Positions 1 to 9,324 of a DNA stretch of 64,000 nt are shown piece by piece (positions within the stretch are counted from its first letter, which is position 1; each line of letters begins with the position of its first letter). The notes under the pieces were generated by a model. The model had not been told where the DNA came from and did not search any database. It saw nothing but the letters and a program-made list of their open reading frames with translations. Location of the stretch: contig NZ_SGWY01000002.1 of assembly GCF_004216665.1 (NCBI RefSeq), positions 658,685-722,684 on the forward strand, given 5' to 3'. The translations under genes were made by a program, and so were the position numbers. The DNA is from Agromyces ramosus (GTDB taxonomy: Bacteria > Actinomycetota > Actinomycetes > Actinomycetales > Microbacteriaceae).

Positions 1-911
1 ACAAGGCGGCACTCCTCACGACGGCCACGCAGAACGCACGGCAGTCCCTCATGCTCTACAAGACGCGCCGCAGTGCGGACTTCACGACCCGGTCGCGCGC
101 GCTCGAGGACATCCAGGAGGCGCTCGGCATGGCCGACGCGCCGCTGCGCATCGAGTGCTTCGACGTCTCGCACCTCAGCGGCACCAACATCGTCGCCTCG
201 ATGGTGGTCTTCGAGGACGGACTGCCCCGCAAGGACGAGTACCGCCGGTTCACGATCCCGAGTTCGTCCGACGACACCGACTCGATCCACCAGGTGCTCA
301 CGCGCCGGCTCGCCTACCTCGCGAAGCCCGGCCGCGACGACGCGACGGCGGCAGGCCCGGCCGCGACGGCCGACACGTCGGGCCTCGGCCCCGGCGTGGG
401 CAACGGCGACGGCGAGTCTCCGGATGCCGCGGCGGTCTCCGAGCGACGCAGGAAGTTCGCCTATCGCCCGAACCTCCTCGTCGTCGACGGCGGCGAGCCG
501 CAGGTCGCGGCAGCCGCCCGTGCGCTCGAGGAATCGGGCGTCGAGGGGATCTACCTGTGCGGCATCGCCAAGCGGCTCGAGGAGATCTGGACCCCCGACG
601 CCGACTTCCCCGTGATCCTGCCGCGCAACAGCGACGCGCTGTTCCTCTTCCAGCGCGTGCGCGACGAGGCGCACCGCTTCGCGATCACGCATCAGCGGCA
701 ACGACGCAAGCGCGACATCGGCTCGGTGCTCTCGGGCATCCCCGGGCTCGGCCCCGCCCGGGTGAAGGAGCTGCTCAAGCACTTCGGTTCGGTGAAGCGA
801 CTCCGTGCGGCGAGCGAGACCGACATCGCCGAGGTCAAGGGAATCGGCCCCACGCTCGCGGCCACCGTGCATGCGCACCTTCGCGCCGACGGCGTGTCGG
901 CGCCCCGGTAG
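1..911 (+). CDS. uvrC: UvrABC excinuclease subunit C, C-terminal part (5' end outside window)
   Basis: UvrC makes both incisions during nucleotide excision repair. The frame is already open at base 3 and continues beyond the window, so the ATG at 51 is internal; 302 C-terminal residues are visible. They show the RNase H-like endonuclease domain ([11 protein letters not shown], then VVDGGEPQV) and a C-terminal pair of helix-hairpin-helix motifs ([13 protein letters not shown] and [10 protein letters not shown]) that bind DNA. A Gly/Ala/Asp-rich insert of about 35 residues (around 331-450) splits the endonuclease domain and looks like a flexible loop. The stop codon TAG at 909-911 is also the first half of a TAGGCT box in front of rapZ. 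Position next to rapZ and whiA is the standard actinobacterial arrangement. Confidence 0.95.
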   Translation, partial: KAALLTTATQNARQSLMLYKTRRSADFTTRSRALEDIQEALGMADAPLRIECFDVSHLSGTNIVASMVVFEDGLPRKDEYRRFTIPSSSDDTDSIHQVLTRRLAYLAKPGRDDATAAGPAATADTSGLGPGVGNGDGESPDAAAVSERRRKFAYRPNLLVVDGGEPQVAAAARALEESGVEGIYLCGIAKRLEEIWTPDADFPVILPRNSDALFLFQRVRDEAHRFAITHQRQRRKRDIGSVLSGIPGLGPARVKELLKHFGSVKRLRAASETDIAEVKGIGPTLAATVHAHLRADGVSAPR

Positions 912-914
912 GCT
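909..914 (+). promoter_or_regulatory. Candidate -10 box TAGGCT for rapZ-whiA
   Basis: TAGGCT matches the TANNNT form of actinobacterial -10 boxes and recurs before many genes in this window. Initiation would fall near 921, leaving a leader of about 28 nt with the GAAAGGGGG ribosome site at 931-939. No convincing -35 is seen. Confidence 0.4.
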
Positions 915-948
915 GGAGTGTCGACGCGCGGAAAGGGGGCCCGAGACG

Positions 949-1824
949 ATGGCAGCTGAGGCCGAGCATCAGGAGATGCTCATCGTCACCGGCATGTCGG
1001 GTGCGGGCCGCTCCACCGTCGGCAACGCCCTCGAGGACCTCGGCTGGTACGTGGTCGACAACCTGCCGCCGCAGATGCTCCGTCCGCTCGTCGAGCTCGT
1101 GGAGCGCGCGGGCGCATCCCTGCCGCGCATCGCGGCGGTCGTCGACGTGCGAGGCCGCGACTTCTTCTCCGAGCTCCAGGACATCATCCAGGCGCTGCGC
1201 ACGGGCGTGAACGTGCGCGTCGTCTTCCTCGACGCCACGGATGCCGTGCTGGTGCGCCGATTCGAGTCGGTGCGTCGCCCGCATCCCCTGCAGGGCAACG
1301 GCACGCTGCTCGACGGCATCGGCGCGGAGCGCACGCGCCTCGCCGAGCTGCGCGAGTCCAGCGACATCGTCGTCGACACCTCGGACCTGAACATCCACCA
1401 GCTCGCGACCCTCATCACCGAGACCTTCGCGGAGGCCGGGCGGGCGGGCCTGCATGTGACGATGCTGAGCTTCGGCTTCAAGTACGGGCTTCCCGCCGAC
1501 GCCGACCTCGTCGCCGACGCACGATTCCTGCCGAACCCCTTCTGGATCCCGGAGCTCCGGCACCTCAACGGCGAGGACCCCGAAGTCGCGGACTACGTGC
1601 TCAGCCAGCCGGGGGCGCACGAGTTCATCGACGCCTATGCGGCGGCGCTGGAGCCGGTGCTGTCCGGCTACCAACGCGAGAACAAGCGACACGCGACCAT
1701 CGCGGTCGGATGCACCGGCGGCAAGCACCGTTCGGTCGCGATCGTCCGCGAGCTCGCCGAGCGGATCGGACGGTTCCCGGGCGTGGCCGTCAGCGTGAAG
1801 CATCGCGATCGCGGCCGCGAGTGA
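949..1824 (+). CDS. rapZ: RapZ/YvcJ family P-loop nucleotide-binding protein
   Basis: RapZ-family proteins are ATP/GTP-binding P-loop proteins. E. coli RapZ is an RNase E adapter for GlmZ turnover; the role in actinobacteria is not established. The product has 291 aa, the normal family length. The Walker A motif GMSGAGRST lies at residues 15-23, and the conserved C-terminal CTGGKHRSV segment is present. ATG 949 was chosen because GAAAGGGGG lies just upstream and the family begins a few residues before the P-loop; the frame is open further upstream but there overlaps uvrC. whiA follows after 35 nt. In many relatives yvcK sits between rapZ and whiA; it is missing here. Confidence 0.93.
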   Translation: MAAEAEHQEMLIVTGMSGAGRSTVGNALEDLGWYVVDNLPPQMLRPLVELVERAGASLPRIAAVVDVRGRDFFSELQDIIQALRTGVNVRVVFLDATDAVLVRRFESVRRPHPLQGNGTLLDGIGAERTRLAELRESSDIVVDTSDLNIHQLATLITETFAEAGRAGLHVTMLSFGFKYGLPADADLVADARFLPNPFWIPELRHLNGEDPEVADYVLSQPGAHEFIDAYAAALEPVLSGYQRENKRHATIAVGCTGGKHRSVAIVRELAERIGRFPGVAVSVKHRDRGRE

Positions 1825-1859
1825 CCGGTCGCCGGACATGACGAATGAGAGGACATGAC

Positions 1860-2840
1860 GTGGCACTGACCGCCGACGTGAAAGAGGAGCTCGCGCGGGT
1901 CGAGGTGTCGAAGACGAGTGTGCGGGCGGCGGAGCTCGCCGCGGTGCTGCGCTTCGCCGGCGGACTGCACATCATCTCGGGGCGTATCGCCATCGAGGCG
2001 GAGCTCGACTCGCCCACGATCGCCCGCCGGGTGACGCGCGATCTCGGCGAGCTCTACGGGGTGCGACCCGACGTGTCGGTGATCTCGCCATCGGGGATCC
2101 GGCGGTCGAACCAGTACCTGGTGCGCGTGCTCGACGGCGGCGAGACCCTCGCACGCCAGACCGGCCTGCTCGACGCCCGTCGACGCCCCGTGCGCGGCCT
2201 GCCCAACAAGCTCACCACCGGTTCGCGCGACGACGTCGCCGCGGTGTGGCGCGGCGCCTTCCTCGCGCACGGCAGCCTCACCGATCCGGGACGCTCGGCC
2301 GCGCTCGAGGTCACCTGCCCCGGAAACGAGACCGCGATGGCGCTCGTCGGCGCGGCCGGCCGCCTCGGCATCTCCGCGAAGGCCCGCGAGGTGCGCGGCG
2401 TGCACCGGGTCGTCATCCGCGACGGCGAGGCGATCAGCTCGATGCTCGCGCTCATGGGGGCCACCGACACCGTGCGCAACTGGGAGGAGCTCCGCCAGCG
2501 CCGGGAGGTGCGCGCCACCGCCAACCGCCTCGTGAACTTCGACGACGCCAACCTGCGGCGTTCGGCCCAGGCCGCGGTGGCCGCGTGCGCGCGGGTCGAG
2601 CGCGCCATGGAGCTCCTGGGCGACGACATCCCCGACCACCTCAAGTACGCGGGCGAGCTCCGGCTCGCCCACCGCGATGCGAGCCTCGACGAGCTCGGCC
2701 ACCATGCCGACCCGCCCATGACGAAGGACGCGGTGGCGGGTCGCATCCGCCGCCTGCTCGCGATGGCCGACAAGCGCGCGATCGAGCTCGGCGTCCCCGG
2801 CACCGAGGCCAGCCTTCCCGCCGACCTCGACGACGTCTGA
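1860..2840 (+). CDS. whiA: Sporulation/cell-division transcription regulator WhiA
   Basis: WhiA is a DNA-binding protein with a degenerate LAGLIDADG homing-endonuclease domain and a C-terminal helix-turn-helix. In Streptomyces it acts with WhiB on sporulation septation genes; in non-sporulating Gram-positives it affects division. The 326-aa product starts [14 protein letters not shown], which fixes the GTG at 1860; GAGAGGA at 1847-1853 gives a well-spaced ribosome site, better than the in-frame ATG at 1845. The C-terminus contains the HTH region ([22 protein letters not shown] is split by me: DELGHHADP, then [11 protein letters not shown]). Length and order after rapZ are normal for actinobacteria. 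Confidence 0.93.
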   Translation: MALTADVKEELARVEVSKTSVRAAELAAVLRFAGGLHIISGRIAIEAELDSPTIARRVTRDLGELYGVRPDVSVISPSGIRRSNQYLVRVLDGGETLARQTGLLDARRRPVRGLPNKLTTGSRDDVAAVWRGAFLAHGSLTDPGRSAALEVTCPGNETAMALVGAAGRLGISAKAREVRGVHRVVIRDGEAISSMLALMGATDTVRNWEELRQRREVRATANRLVNFDDANLRRSAQAAVAACARVERAMELLGDDIPDHLKYAGELRLAHRDASLDELGHHADPPMTKDAVAGRIRRLLAMADKRAIELGVPGTEASLPADLDDV

Positions 2841-2887
2841 GCTGCGACCTCCGGCCGCCCGTCGCCGCGGAGCCGCGTCATCAGAGC

Positions 2888-2913
2888 ATGACGGATGCCG
2901 CGGCATCCGTCAT
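2888..2913. repeat. Perfect 26-bp palindrome made of two head-to-head CGGATGCC octamers
   Basis: The left half ATGACGGATGCCG is the exact reverse complement of the right half, with no loop. It lies 47 bases after the whiA stop and about 55 bases before the sodA -10 box. A loop-less palindrome is a poor terminator; a protein-binding or chromosome-organising site is as likely. It contains the octamer that recurs throughout the window. Confidence 0.8.
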
Positions 2914-2968
2914 CGTCATGCGCCGTCGCAGACGCGTCAACCCCGACCGGCCCGCCACGGGCCGGGCA

Positions 2969-2974
2969 TAGACT
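2969..2974 (+). promoter_or_regulatory. Candidate -10 box TAGACT for sodA
   Basis: TAGACT predicts a start near 2981 and a 59-nt leader carrying AAGGAG at 3029-3034. A -35 box is not obvious. Confidence 0.45.
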
Positions 2975-3039
2975 CGTGGATGCAGCCGCGGAACGCCGGG
3001 CAGGAGCCCGGAACGCCCGGCATCTGACAAGGAGAAGCA

Positions 3040-3666
3040 ATGGCTGACTACACCCTCCCCGATCTGCCGTACGACTACTCGGCGCTCGAGCCGTCGATCA
3101 GCGGACGGATCATGGAGCTGCACCACTCGAAGCACCATCAGGCGTACGTGACCGGGGCGAACACCGCCCTCGCGCAGCTCGCCGAGGCGCGCGACTCGGA
3201 CAATCTCGCCAACGTCAACAAGCTCGAGAAGGACCTCGCGTTCAACCTCGGCGGCCACGTCAACCACTCGATCTTCTGGACCAACCTGTCACCCGAGGGC
3301 GGCGACAAGCCGACCGGCGAGCTCGCCGCGGCGATCGACGACGAGTTCGGCTCGTTCGACAAGTTCCGCGCGCACTTCACCGCGACCGCGCTCGGCGTGC
3401 AGGGCTCCGGCTGGGCCGTGCTGGCCTGGGATTCGCTCGGCCAGCGGCCCATCATCGTGCAGTTCTTCGACCAGCAGGGCAACCTCCCCGCGGGCATCGT
3501 TCCGCTGCTCATGCTCGACGTCTGGGAGCACGCCTACTACCTCGACTACCAGAACGTCCGCGCCGACTACGTGAAGGCGTTCTGGAACATCGCGAACTGG
3601 GACAACGCCCAGCAGCGCCTCCAGGCCGCACGCGAGAAGACCTCAGGGCTGCTGCTACTGTCGTAG
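3040..3666 (+). CDS. sodA: Superoxide dismutase, Mn/Fe family
   Basis: Converts superoxide to oxygen and hydrogen peroxide in the cytoplasm. The 208-aa product shows the family's N-terminal hairpin with a metal-ligand histidine ([11 protein letters not shown]), the second histidine in [10 protein letters not shown], and the C-terminal Asp/His ligand pair in [13 protein letters not shown]. The Gly-Gly-His context and DQQGN suggest the manganese-preferring subgroup, but metal choice cannot be settled from sequence. AAGGAG at 3029-3034 supports ATG 3040. The gene stands alone between its own promoter candidate and a strong hairpin terminator at 3672-3699. Confidence 0.95.
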   Translation: MADYTLPDLPYDYSALEPSISGRIMELHHSKHHQAYVTGANTALAQLAEARDSDNLANVNKLEKDLAFNLGGHVNHSIFWTNLSPEGGDKPTGELAAAIDDEFGSFDKFRAHFTATALGVQGSGWAVLAWDSLGQRPIIVQFFDQQGNLPAGIVPLLMLDVWEHAYYLDYQNVRADYVKAFWNIANWDNAQQRLQAAREKTSGLLLLS

Positions 3667-4764
<1,098 letters not shown>

Positions 4765-4775
4765 ATCGAGCCATC

Positions 4776-5990
4776 GTGACCCTGCGAACGATCGAAACCC
4801 TCGGTCCGCTCGCCGGCAAGCGCGTCGTCGTCCGTTGCGACCTCAACGTCCCCCTCCAGGGCGAGGTCATCACGGACGACGGCCGCGTGCGGGCATCGGT
4901 CCCCACCCTCGAGGCCCTCGTCGGCCAGGGCGCCCGCGTCATCGTGGTCTCCCATCTCGGCCGCCCCGAGGGCGCGCCCGACCCGAGGTACAGCCTCGCG
5001 CCGGTGGCGGCGCGCCTCGACGAGCTGATCGACGCCCCGGTCGCCTTCGCCACCGACACGGTCGGCCCGGATGCCGCGGCGAAGGTCGCCGCGCTCGGCG
5101 ACGGCGAGGTGCTGGTGCTCGAGAACCTGCGCTTCAACCCGGGCGAGACCTCGAAGAACGAGGCGGAGCGCACGGCGTTCGCCGGCGAGCTCGCCGGGTT
5201 CGCCGATGCCGTCGTCTCCGACGGGTTCGGCGTCGTGCACCGCAAGCAGGCGAGCGTGTACGAGCTCGAGCAGCTGCGGCCGAGCGCCGCGGGGCACCTG
5301 ATCGCGTCCGAGCTCGACGTGCTCGACCGGCTCACCGAGTCGCCCGAGCGGCCGTACACGGTGGTGCTCGGCGGCTCGAAGGTGTCCGACAAGCTCGGTG
5401 TCATCGCGCACCTGCTCCCGCGGGTGAACACGCTGCTCATCGGCGGCGGCATGCTCTTCACCTTCCTCGCGGCCCAGGGCCACAAGGTGGGATCGAGCCT
5501 CCTCGAGGCCGACCAGATCGAGACGGTGCAGGGCTACCTCGCCGAGGCGGAGGAGCGCGGCGTCTCGATCGTGCTGCCCACCGACGTGGTCGTCGCGGCC
5601 TCCTTCTCGGCGGACGCCGATCACGTGGTGACGGCGGCCGACGCGATCGAGCAGACGCCGTTCGGGGCATCCGGACTCGGACTCGACATCGGGCCGGACA
5701 CCGCGGCGGCCTTCGCCGAGCAGATCCGCCGCTCGCGCACCGTCTTCTGGAATGGGCCCATGGGCGTCTTCGAGCTCGCACCCTTCGCTGCGGGCACCCG
5801 CGCCGTCGCCCAGGCGCTCACCGAGCTCGACGGCCTCAGCGTCGTCGGCGGCGGCGACTCGGCCGCGGCCGTGCGCCAGTTGGGCTTCGACGACGCGGCA
5901 TTCGGACACATCTCGACGGGCGGGGGCGCGAGCCTCGAGTTCCTCGAAGGCAAGAAGCTCCCCGGACTGGAGGTCCTCGGATGGCAGTGA
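4776..5990 (+). CDS. pgk: Phosphoglycerate kinase
   Basis: Transfers phosphate from 1,3-bisphosphoglycerate to ADP in glycolysis. The 404-aa product has the N-terminal substrate motif VRCDLNVPL, the SHLGRPEG loop, and the nucleotide-side GGSKVSDKLGV segment; the C-terminal GGGDSAAAV and STGGGASLEFLEG signatures are intact. GTG 4776, 11 nt after gap, gives the normal family N-terminus; no strong ribosome site is visible, so translation may be coupled to gap. The last 10 nt overlap the start of tpiA. Confidence 0.96.
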   Translation: MTLRTIETLGPLAGKRVVVRCDLNVPLQGEVITDDGRVRASVPTLEALVGQGARVIVVSHLGRPEGAPDPRYSLAPVAARLDELIDAPVAFATDTVGPDAAAKVAALGDGEVLVLENLRFNPGETSKNEAERTAFAGELAGFADAVVSDGFGVVHRKQASVYELEQLRPSAAGHLIASELDVLDRLTESPERPYTVVLGGSKVSDKLGVIAHLLPRVNTLLIGGGMLFTFLAAQGHKVGSSLLEADQIETVQGYLAEAEERGVSIVLPTDVVVAASFSADADHVVTAADAIEQTPFGASGLGLDIGPDTAAAFAEQIRRSRTVFWNGPMGVFELAPFAAGTRAVAQALTELDGLSVVGGGDSAAAVRQLGFDDAAFGHISTGGGASLEFLEGKKLPGLEVLGWQ

Positions 5991-6769
5991 AGCGCACCCC
6001 GTTCATCGCGGGCAACTGGAAGATGAACCTCGACCACCTGCAGTCGATCGCGTTCGTGCAGAAGCTCGCATGGTCGCTGGCCGACGCGAAGCACGACTTC
6101 GCCGACGCCGAGGTCGCGGTGTTCCCGCCGTTCACCGACCTCCGCTCGGTCCAGACGCTCATCGCGGCGGACTCGCTGCCGCTCGCGTACGGTGCCCAGG
6201 ACCTCTCGGCGCACGACTCGGGCGCGTACACGGGCGAGATCTCCGGCGCGTTCCTCGCGCAGCTCGACTGCACGTACGTGATCATCGGTCACTCCGAGCG
6301 CCGCACGCTGCACCACGAGACCGACCTCGACGTGAACGCCAAGGTCGTCGCCGCGCAGCGTCACGGGCTCGTGCCCGTGATCTGCGTGGGAGAGACCGCC
6401 GAGGACCTCGAGGCGCACGGACCGAGCGCGGTCCCCGTACGCCAGCTGCGCACGGCGCTCGCGGGCGTCGACGGGTCCAAGGGCATCGTGGTCGCATACG
6501 AGCCGGTCTGGGCGATCGGCTCCGGCCAGGCGGCGACGCCCGAGCAGGCGCAGCAGGTGTGCGAAGCGCTTCGGGGCGTGATCGCCGAGCTGCTCGGCGC
6601 CGACGTCGCCGCGGCCACGCGCATCCTCTACGGCGGTTCCGTGAAGGCGACGAACATCGCGTCGTTCCTGCGCGAACCCGACGTCGACGGGGCGCTCGTC
6701 GGCGGAGCGAGCCTCGACATCGACGAGTTCTCGAGCATCGTGCGGTTCAAGAAGCACGTCGGCGCCTGA
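5981..6769 (+). CDS. tpiA: Triosephosphate isomerase
   Basis: Interconverts dihydroxyacetone phosphate and glyceraldehyde 3-phosphate. The 262-aa product starts MAVKRTPFIAGNWKMN, with the substrate lysine, and contains the catalytic histidine in IIGHSERR and catalytic glutamate in VAYEPVWAIG, plus the phosphate-binding YGGSVK. The ATG lies inside the end of pgk (10-nt overlap), implying translational coupling in the gap-pgk-tpiA operon. Confidence 0.96.
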   Translation: MAVKRTPFIAGNWKMNLDHLQSIAFVQKLAWSLADAKHDFADAEVAVFPPFTDLRSVQTLIAADSLPLAYGAQDLSAHDSGAYTGEISGAFLAQLDCTYVIIGHSERRTLHHETDLDVNAKVVAAQRHGLVPVICVGETAEDLEAHGPSAVPVRQLRTALAGVDGSKGIVVAYEPVWAIGSGQAATPEQAQQVCEALRGVIAELLGADVAAATRILYGGSVKATNIASFLREPDVDGALVGGASLDIDEFSSIVRFKKHVGA

Positions 6770-6802
6770 GCGCGGGTCCCAAGGCACCGCCGCACGTGCG
6801 GC

Positions 6803-6808
6803 TATACT
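6803..6808 (+). promoter_or_regulatory. Candidate -10 box TATACT for secG-rbpA
   Basis: TATACT is close to the consensus and would start RNA near 6815, 40 nt before secG, leaving GGAAAGG at 6841-6847 in the leader. This would uncouple secG-rbpA from the glycolytic genes. Confidence 0.5.
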
Positions 6809-6854
6809 CGATTGTCGGCACTGACACCCTGCGTCGTGCCCGGAAAGGTTCACC

Positions 6855-7106
6855 GTGGAGATTCTCCAGGTCGTCCTGCAGGTGCTGCTCGGTCTCACGA
6901 GCCTCCTGCTGACGCTGCTCATCCTGCTGCACAAGGGCCGCGGCGGCGGTCTGTCCGACATGTTCGGCGGCGGCGTCACGTCCAGCCTCGGCGCATCCGG
7001 GGTGGCGGAGCGAAACCTCAACCGGATCACGGTCATCCTCGGCCTCGTCTGGATCACGTGCATCGTGGTGCTCGGGCTCATCACCAAGTTCGACGCCGGA
7101 ATCTGA
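6855..7106 (+). CDS. secG: Preprotein translocase subunit SecG
   Basis: Small membrane subunit that stimulates SecYEG-dependent protein export. The 83-aa product has two hydrophobic segments (about residues 3-25 and 58-77) joined by a Gly-rich cytoplasmic loop (KGRGGGLSDMFGGG), the classic SecG pattern. GTG 6855 is supported by GGAAAGG upstream. It sits in the usual place between tpiA and rbpA. It probably has its own promoter (TATACT at 6803). Confidence 0.93.
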   Translation: MEILQVVLQVLLGLTSLLLTLLILLHKGRGGGLSDMFGGGVTSSLGASGVAERNLNRITVILGLVWITCIVVLGLITKFDAGI

Positions 7107-7116
7107 CGGGAACGAC

Positions 7117-7485
7117 ATGGCATCAGGAAACAGCGCCATCCGGGGCTCGCGCGTCGGCGCCGGTCCGATGGGCGAGCAGGACCGCGGCTTCCACGCCGAC
7201 CGCGTCGCCGTGAGCTACTGGGACGCCCAGGGGAACGAGACCGTGCGGTACTTCGCGGCCAACCTCCCCGAAGAGGAGATCCCCGACATCATCGACAGCC
7301 CGTCGACCGGGCTTCCTGCGGGGCGCGACAAGGACAACCCGCCGTCGGTGTCCAAGCTCGAGCCGTACAAGACGCACCTCGCCTACGTGAAGGAGCGCCG
7401 CACCGACGAGGAGGCCGCCGCGCTCCTCGAGGAGGCACTGACCCAGCTCCGCACGCGACGCGGGCAGATCGCCCCGCAGGACTGA
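7117..7485 (+). CDS. rbpA: RNA polymerase-binding protein RbpA
   Basis: RbpA is an actinobacteria-specific protein that binds RNA polymerase and group I/II sigma factors and stabilises the open promoter complex. The 122-aa product has the N-terminal tail (IRGSRVGAGPMGEQDRG), the central beta-barrel core, the basic linker and the C-terminal sigma-interacting helices (KERRTDEEAAALLEEALTQL). There is no cysteine anywhere, so the zinc site described in Streptomyces RbpA cannot form. It follows secG by 10 nt and ends just before a strong bidirectional hairpin. Confidence 0.92.
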   Translation: MASGNSAIRGSRVGAGPMGEQDRGFHADRVAVSYWDAQGNETVRYFAANLPEEEIPDIIDSPSTGLPAGRDKDNPPSVSKLEPYKTHLAYVKERRTDEEAAALLEEALTQLRTRRGQIAPQD

Positions 7486-7510
7486 GTCGGCGCGTCGCCA
7501 GCGACGTCGG

Positions 7511-7538
7511 GAGGGGCCAGCCGCCAGGCTGGCCCCTC
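7511..7538. terminator. Bidirectional terminator between rbpA and pgl
   Basis: A perfect 12-bp GC-rich stem (GAGGGGCCAGCC with its complement) closes on the loop GCCA. It lies in the convergent gap between the plus-strand glycolytic block and the minus-strand pentose-phosphate operon, so it can serve both. Confidence 0.75.
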
Positions 7539-7597
7539 ACGTGCGTCGGGGCGGCATCGCGGAAGCGGCGTCCGCCCGCGCCCGCCGGCCCCACCGG

Positions 7598-8368
7598 TCA
7601 GTAGTCGCGGGCGATGAGCGACTCGGGCACCTCAGCCGCGGCATCCGCGTCGACGAAGAAGACCGTGCGGCGTCGCCCCTTGATGCCGGCCACCGGCACC
7701 TCGTCGCGGCTCGCGCCCGCGAGCGCGAGTCCGAGCGCCGAGGCCTTGTCGGCCCCCGCCAGCACGAGCCAGATCCGCTGCGACGAATTGATGACCGGAC
7801 GCGTGAGGCTGAGCCGCTCGGGGGGCGGCTTCGGCGAGTTGCGCACCGGGATCACGGTGCGATCGGTGACCTGGATGCCGGATCGGTGCGGGAAGAGCGA
7901 GGCGATGTGGCCGTCGGGCCCCACGCCGAGGAAGGTGATGTCGAAGATCGGATGCTCGAGGCCGTCGACGCCGTGCTGCGAGAGCTCCGCCGCGTAGGCG
8001 TCCGCCGCTTCGTCGAGGCTCATCCCGGACTCCGAGGACGGGAACGGGTGCACGTTCCCGTCGGGCACGTCCAGGTCGTCGAGCAGGGCCGTGCGCGCCT
8101 GCTCGTCGTTGCGATCCTCGTGACGGTCGGGCACCCAGCGCTCGTCACCCCACCAGAAGTGCACGCGCGACCAGTCGATCGACGTGCGCGCGGGTGAGGC
8201 CGCCACCGCGTCGAGCACCGCGGACCCCATCGACCCGCCGGTCAGCACGACGTGGGCGACCGCCTGCGCGTCGAGGATGTCGAGCATCTTCGTGATGAAC
8301 CGCGCCGAGACGGAACTCGCCAGTGACGCCTTGTCGGGATGGACGAGTACCCGCCGCTCATTGGTCAT
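7598..8368 (-). CDS. pgl: 6-phosphogluconolactonase
   Basis: Hydrolyses 6-phosphogluconolactone in the oxidative pentose-phosphate pathway. The 256-aa product belongs to the glucosamine-6-phosphate isomerase-like (DevB) family; LTGGSMGSAVLDAV and VHFWWGDERWV near the N-terminus and the later GVGPDGHIASLFPH loop are family signatures. It overlaps opcA by 4 nt and is the last gene of tkt-tal-pgi-zwf-opcA-pgl. Confidence 0.94.
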   Translation of the reverse strand: MTNERRVLVHPDKASLASSVSARFITKMLDILDAQAVAHVVLTGGSMGSAVLDAVAASPARTSIDWSRVHFWWGDERWVPDRHEDRNDEQARTALLDDLDVPDGNVHPFPSSESGMSLDEAADAYAAELSQHGVDGLEHPIFDITFLGVGPDGHIASLFPHRSGIQVTDRTVIPVRNSPKPPPERLSLTRPVINSSQRIWLVLAGADKASALGLALAGASRDEVPVAGIKGRRRTVFFVDADAAAEVPESLIARDY

Positions 8369-9324
8369 GCATGGACTCCTTCGGCCTCCGCGTCGCCGAG
8401 CAGCGAGAGGCCGCTCGTGATCACCTCACCGTACAACTCATCGGGGTCGAGCCGGCGGAGTTCGTCGGCGAGGCAGTCGCGGAGGTTGCGGCGGGGGAGT
8501 GCCACGTCATGGACGGGCTGGCCGGGCTGGCGCAGGGTGGCGATGCCGGGCACGTCGCGTACGAGCTCGACGGTGCCGCCCTCGCGCTCGAGTCGCACGC
8601 CGTGGATGCCGTGCGAGCCCTGCTCGACGGGTGTCAGCACGTACGACGTCGGCGCGTCCAACTGGAGCCGCAGCCACGCGGCCAGGAGCGTGGTCGACGG
8701 CGAATCGATCGCGCCGGTCACGCGGACGCCGGTGATCGGCTCGTACGGCGGCTGGTCGAGCACCGCGGCGAGCTGGGCGCGCCAGAGCGTGAGCCGGGTC
8801 CACGCGAAGTCGGCGTCGCCCGGGGTGTAGCTCGACGCGAGCGAATGGAGCGAGCCCTGCGGATCGCGCTGCGTCGAGGCATCCGTGATGCGCCGGTGGG
8901 CGATGCGGCCGAGGGCGGCCTCACCGGGCACGGGCGGCGCGATGCCGGGCCACCAGGTGACCACCGGCGCGTCGGGCAGCAGGAGGCCCATGACGAGGCT
9001 CTCCTCGTCGAGGGCCGCGTCGCCGCAGGCGCGGAGCACGATGACCTCGCTCGCCCCGGCGTCGCCACCGACCCGGATCTCCGCATCGAGGCGGGCCTCG
9101 GCGTCGGGCAGCTCGTCGGGGTCGCTCGAGACCACGATGACGCGCATCGGATGCTCGCGCGAGGCGTCGTTCGCGGCCTCGATCGCCTCCTCCTCGCTGC
9201 CGGGCGAGGTGGCGATCACCAGGGTCAGCACGCGTCCGAGCGCGACGACGCCGCCCTCCTCGCGGATCTTCACCAGCGTCTTGGAGACCTGGCTCGTCGT
9301 CGTGTCGGGCAGTTCGACGATCAT
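8365..9324 (-). CDS. opcA: Glucose-6-phosphate dehydrogenase assembly protein OpcA
   Basis: OpcA is an actinobacterial and cyanobacterial protein needed for assembly or activity of glucose-6-phosphate dehydrogenase. The 319-aa product matches the family in length and in its start (MIVELPDTTTSQVSKTLVKI) and in VVTWWPG, typical of OpcA. Overlaps of 4 nt with zwf on one side and pgl on the other indicate strict coupling within one operon. Confidence 0.93.
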   Translation of the reverse strand: MIVELPDTTTSQVSKTLVKIREEGGVVALGRVLTLVIATSPGSEEEAIEAANDASREHPMRVIVVSSDPDELPDAEARLDAEIRVGGDAGASEVIVLRACGDAALDEESLVMGLLLPDAPVVTWWPGIAPPVPGEAALGRIAHRRITDASTQRDPQGSLHSLASSYTPGDADFAWTRLTLWRAQLAAVLDQPPYEPITGVRVTGAIDSPSTTLLAAWLRLQLDAPTSYVLTPVEQGSHGIHGVRLEREGGTVELVRDVPGIATLRQPGQPVHDVALPRRNLRDCLADELRRLDPDELYGEVITSGLSLLGDAEAEGVHA

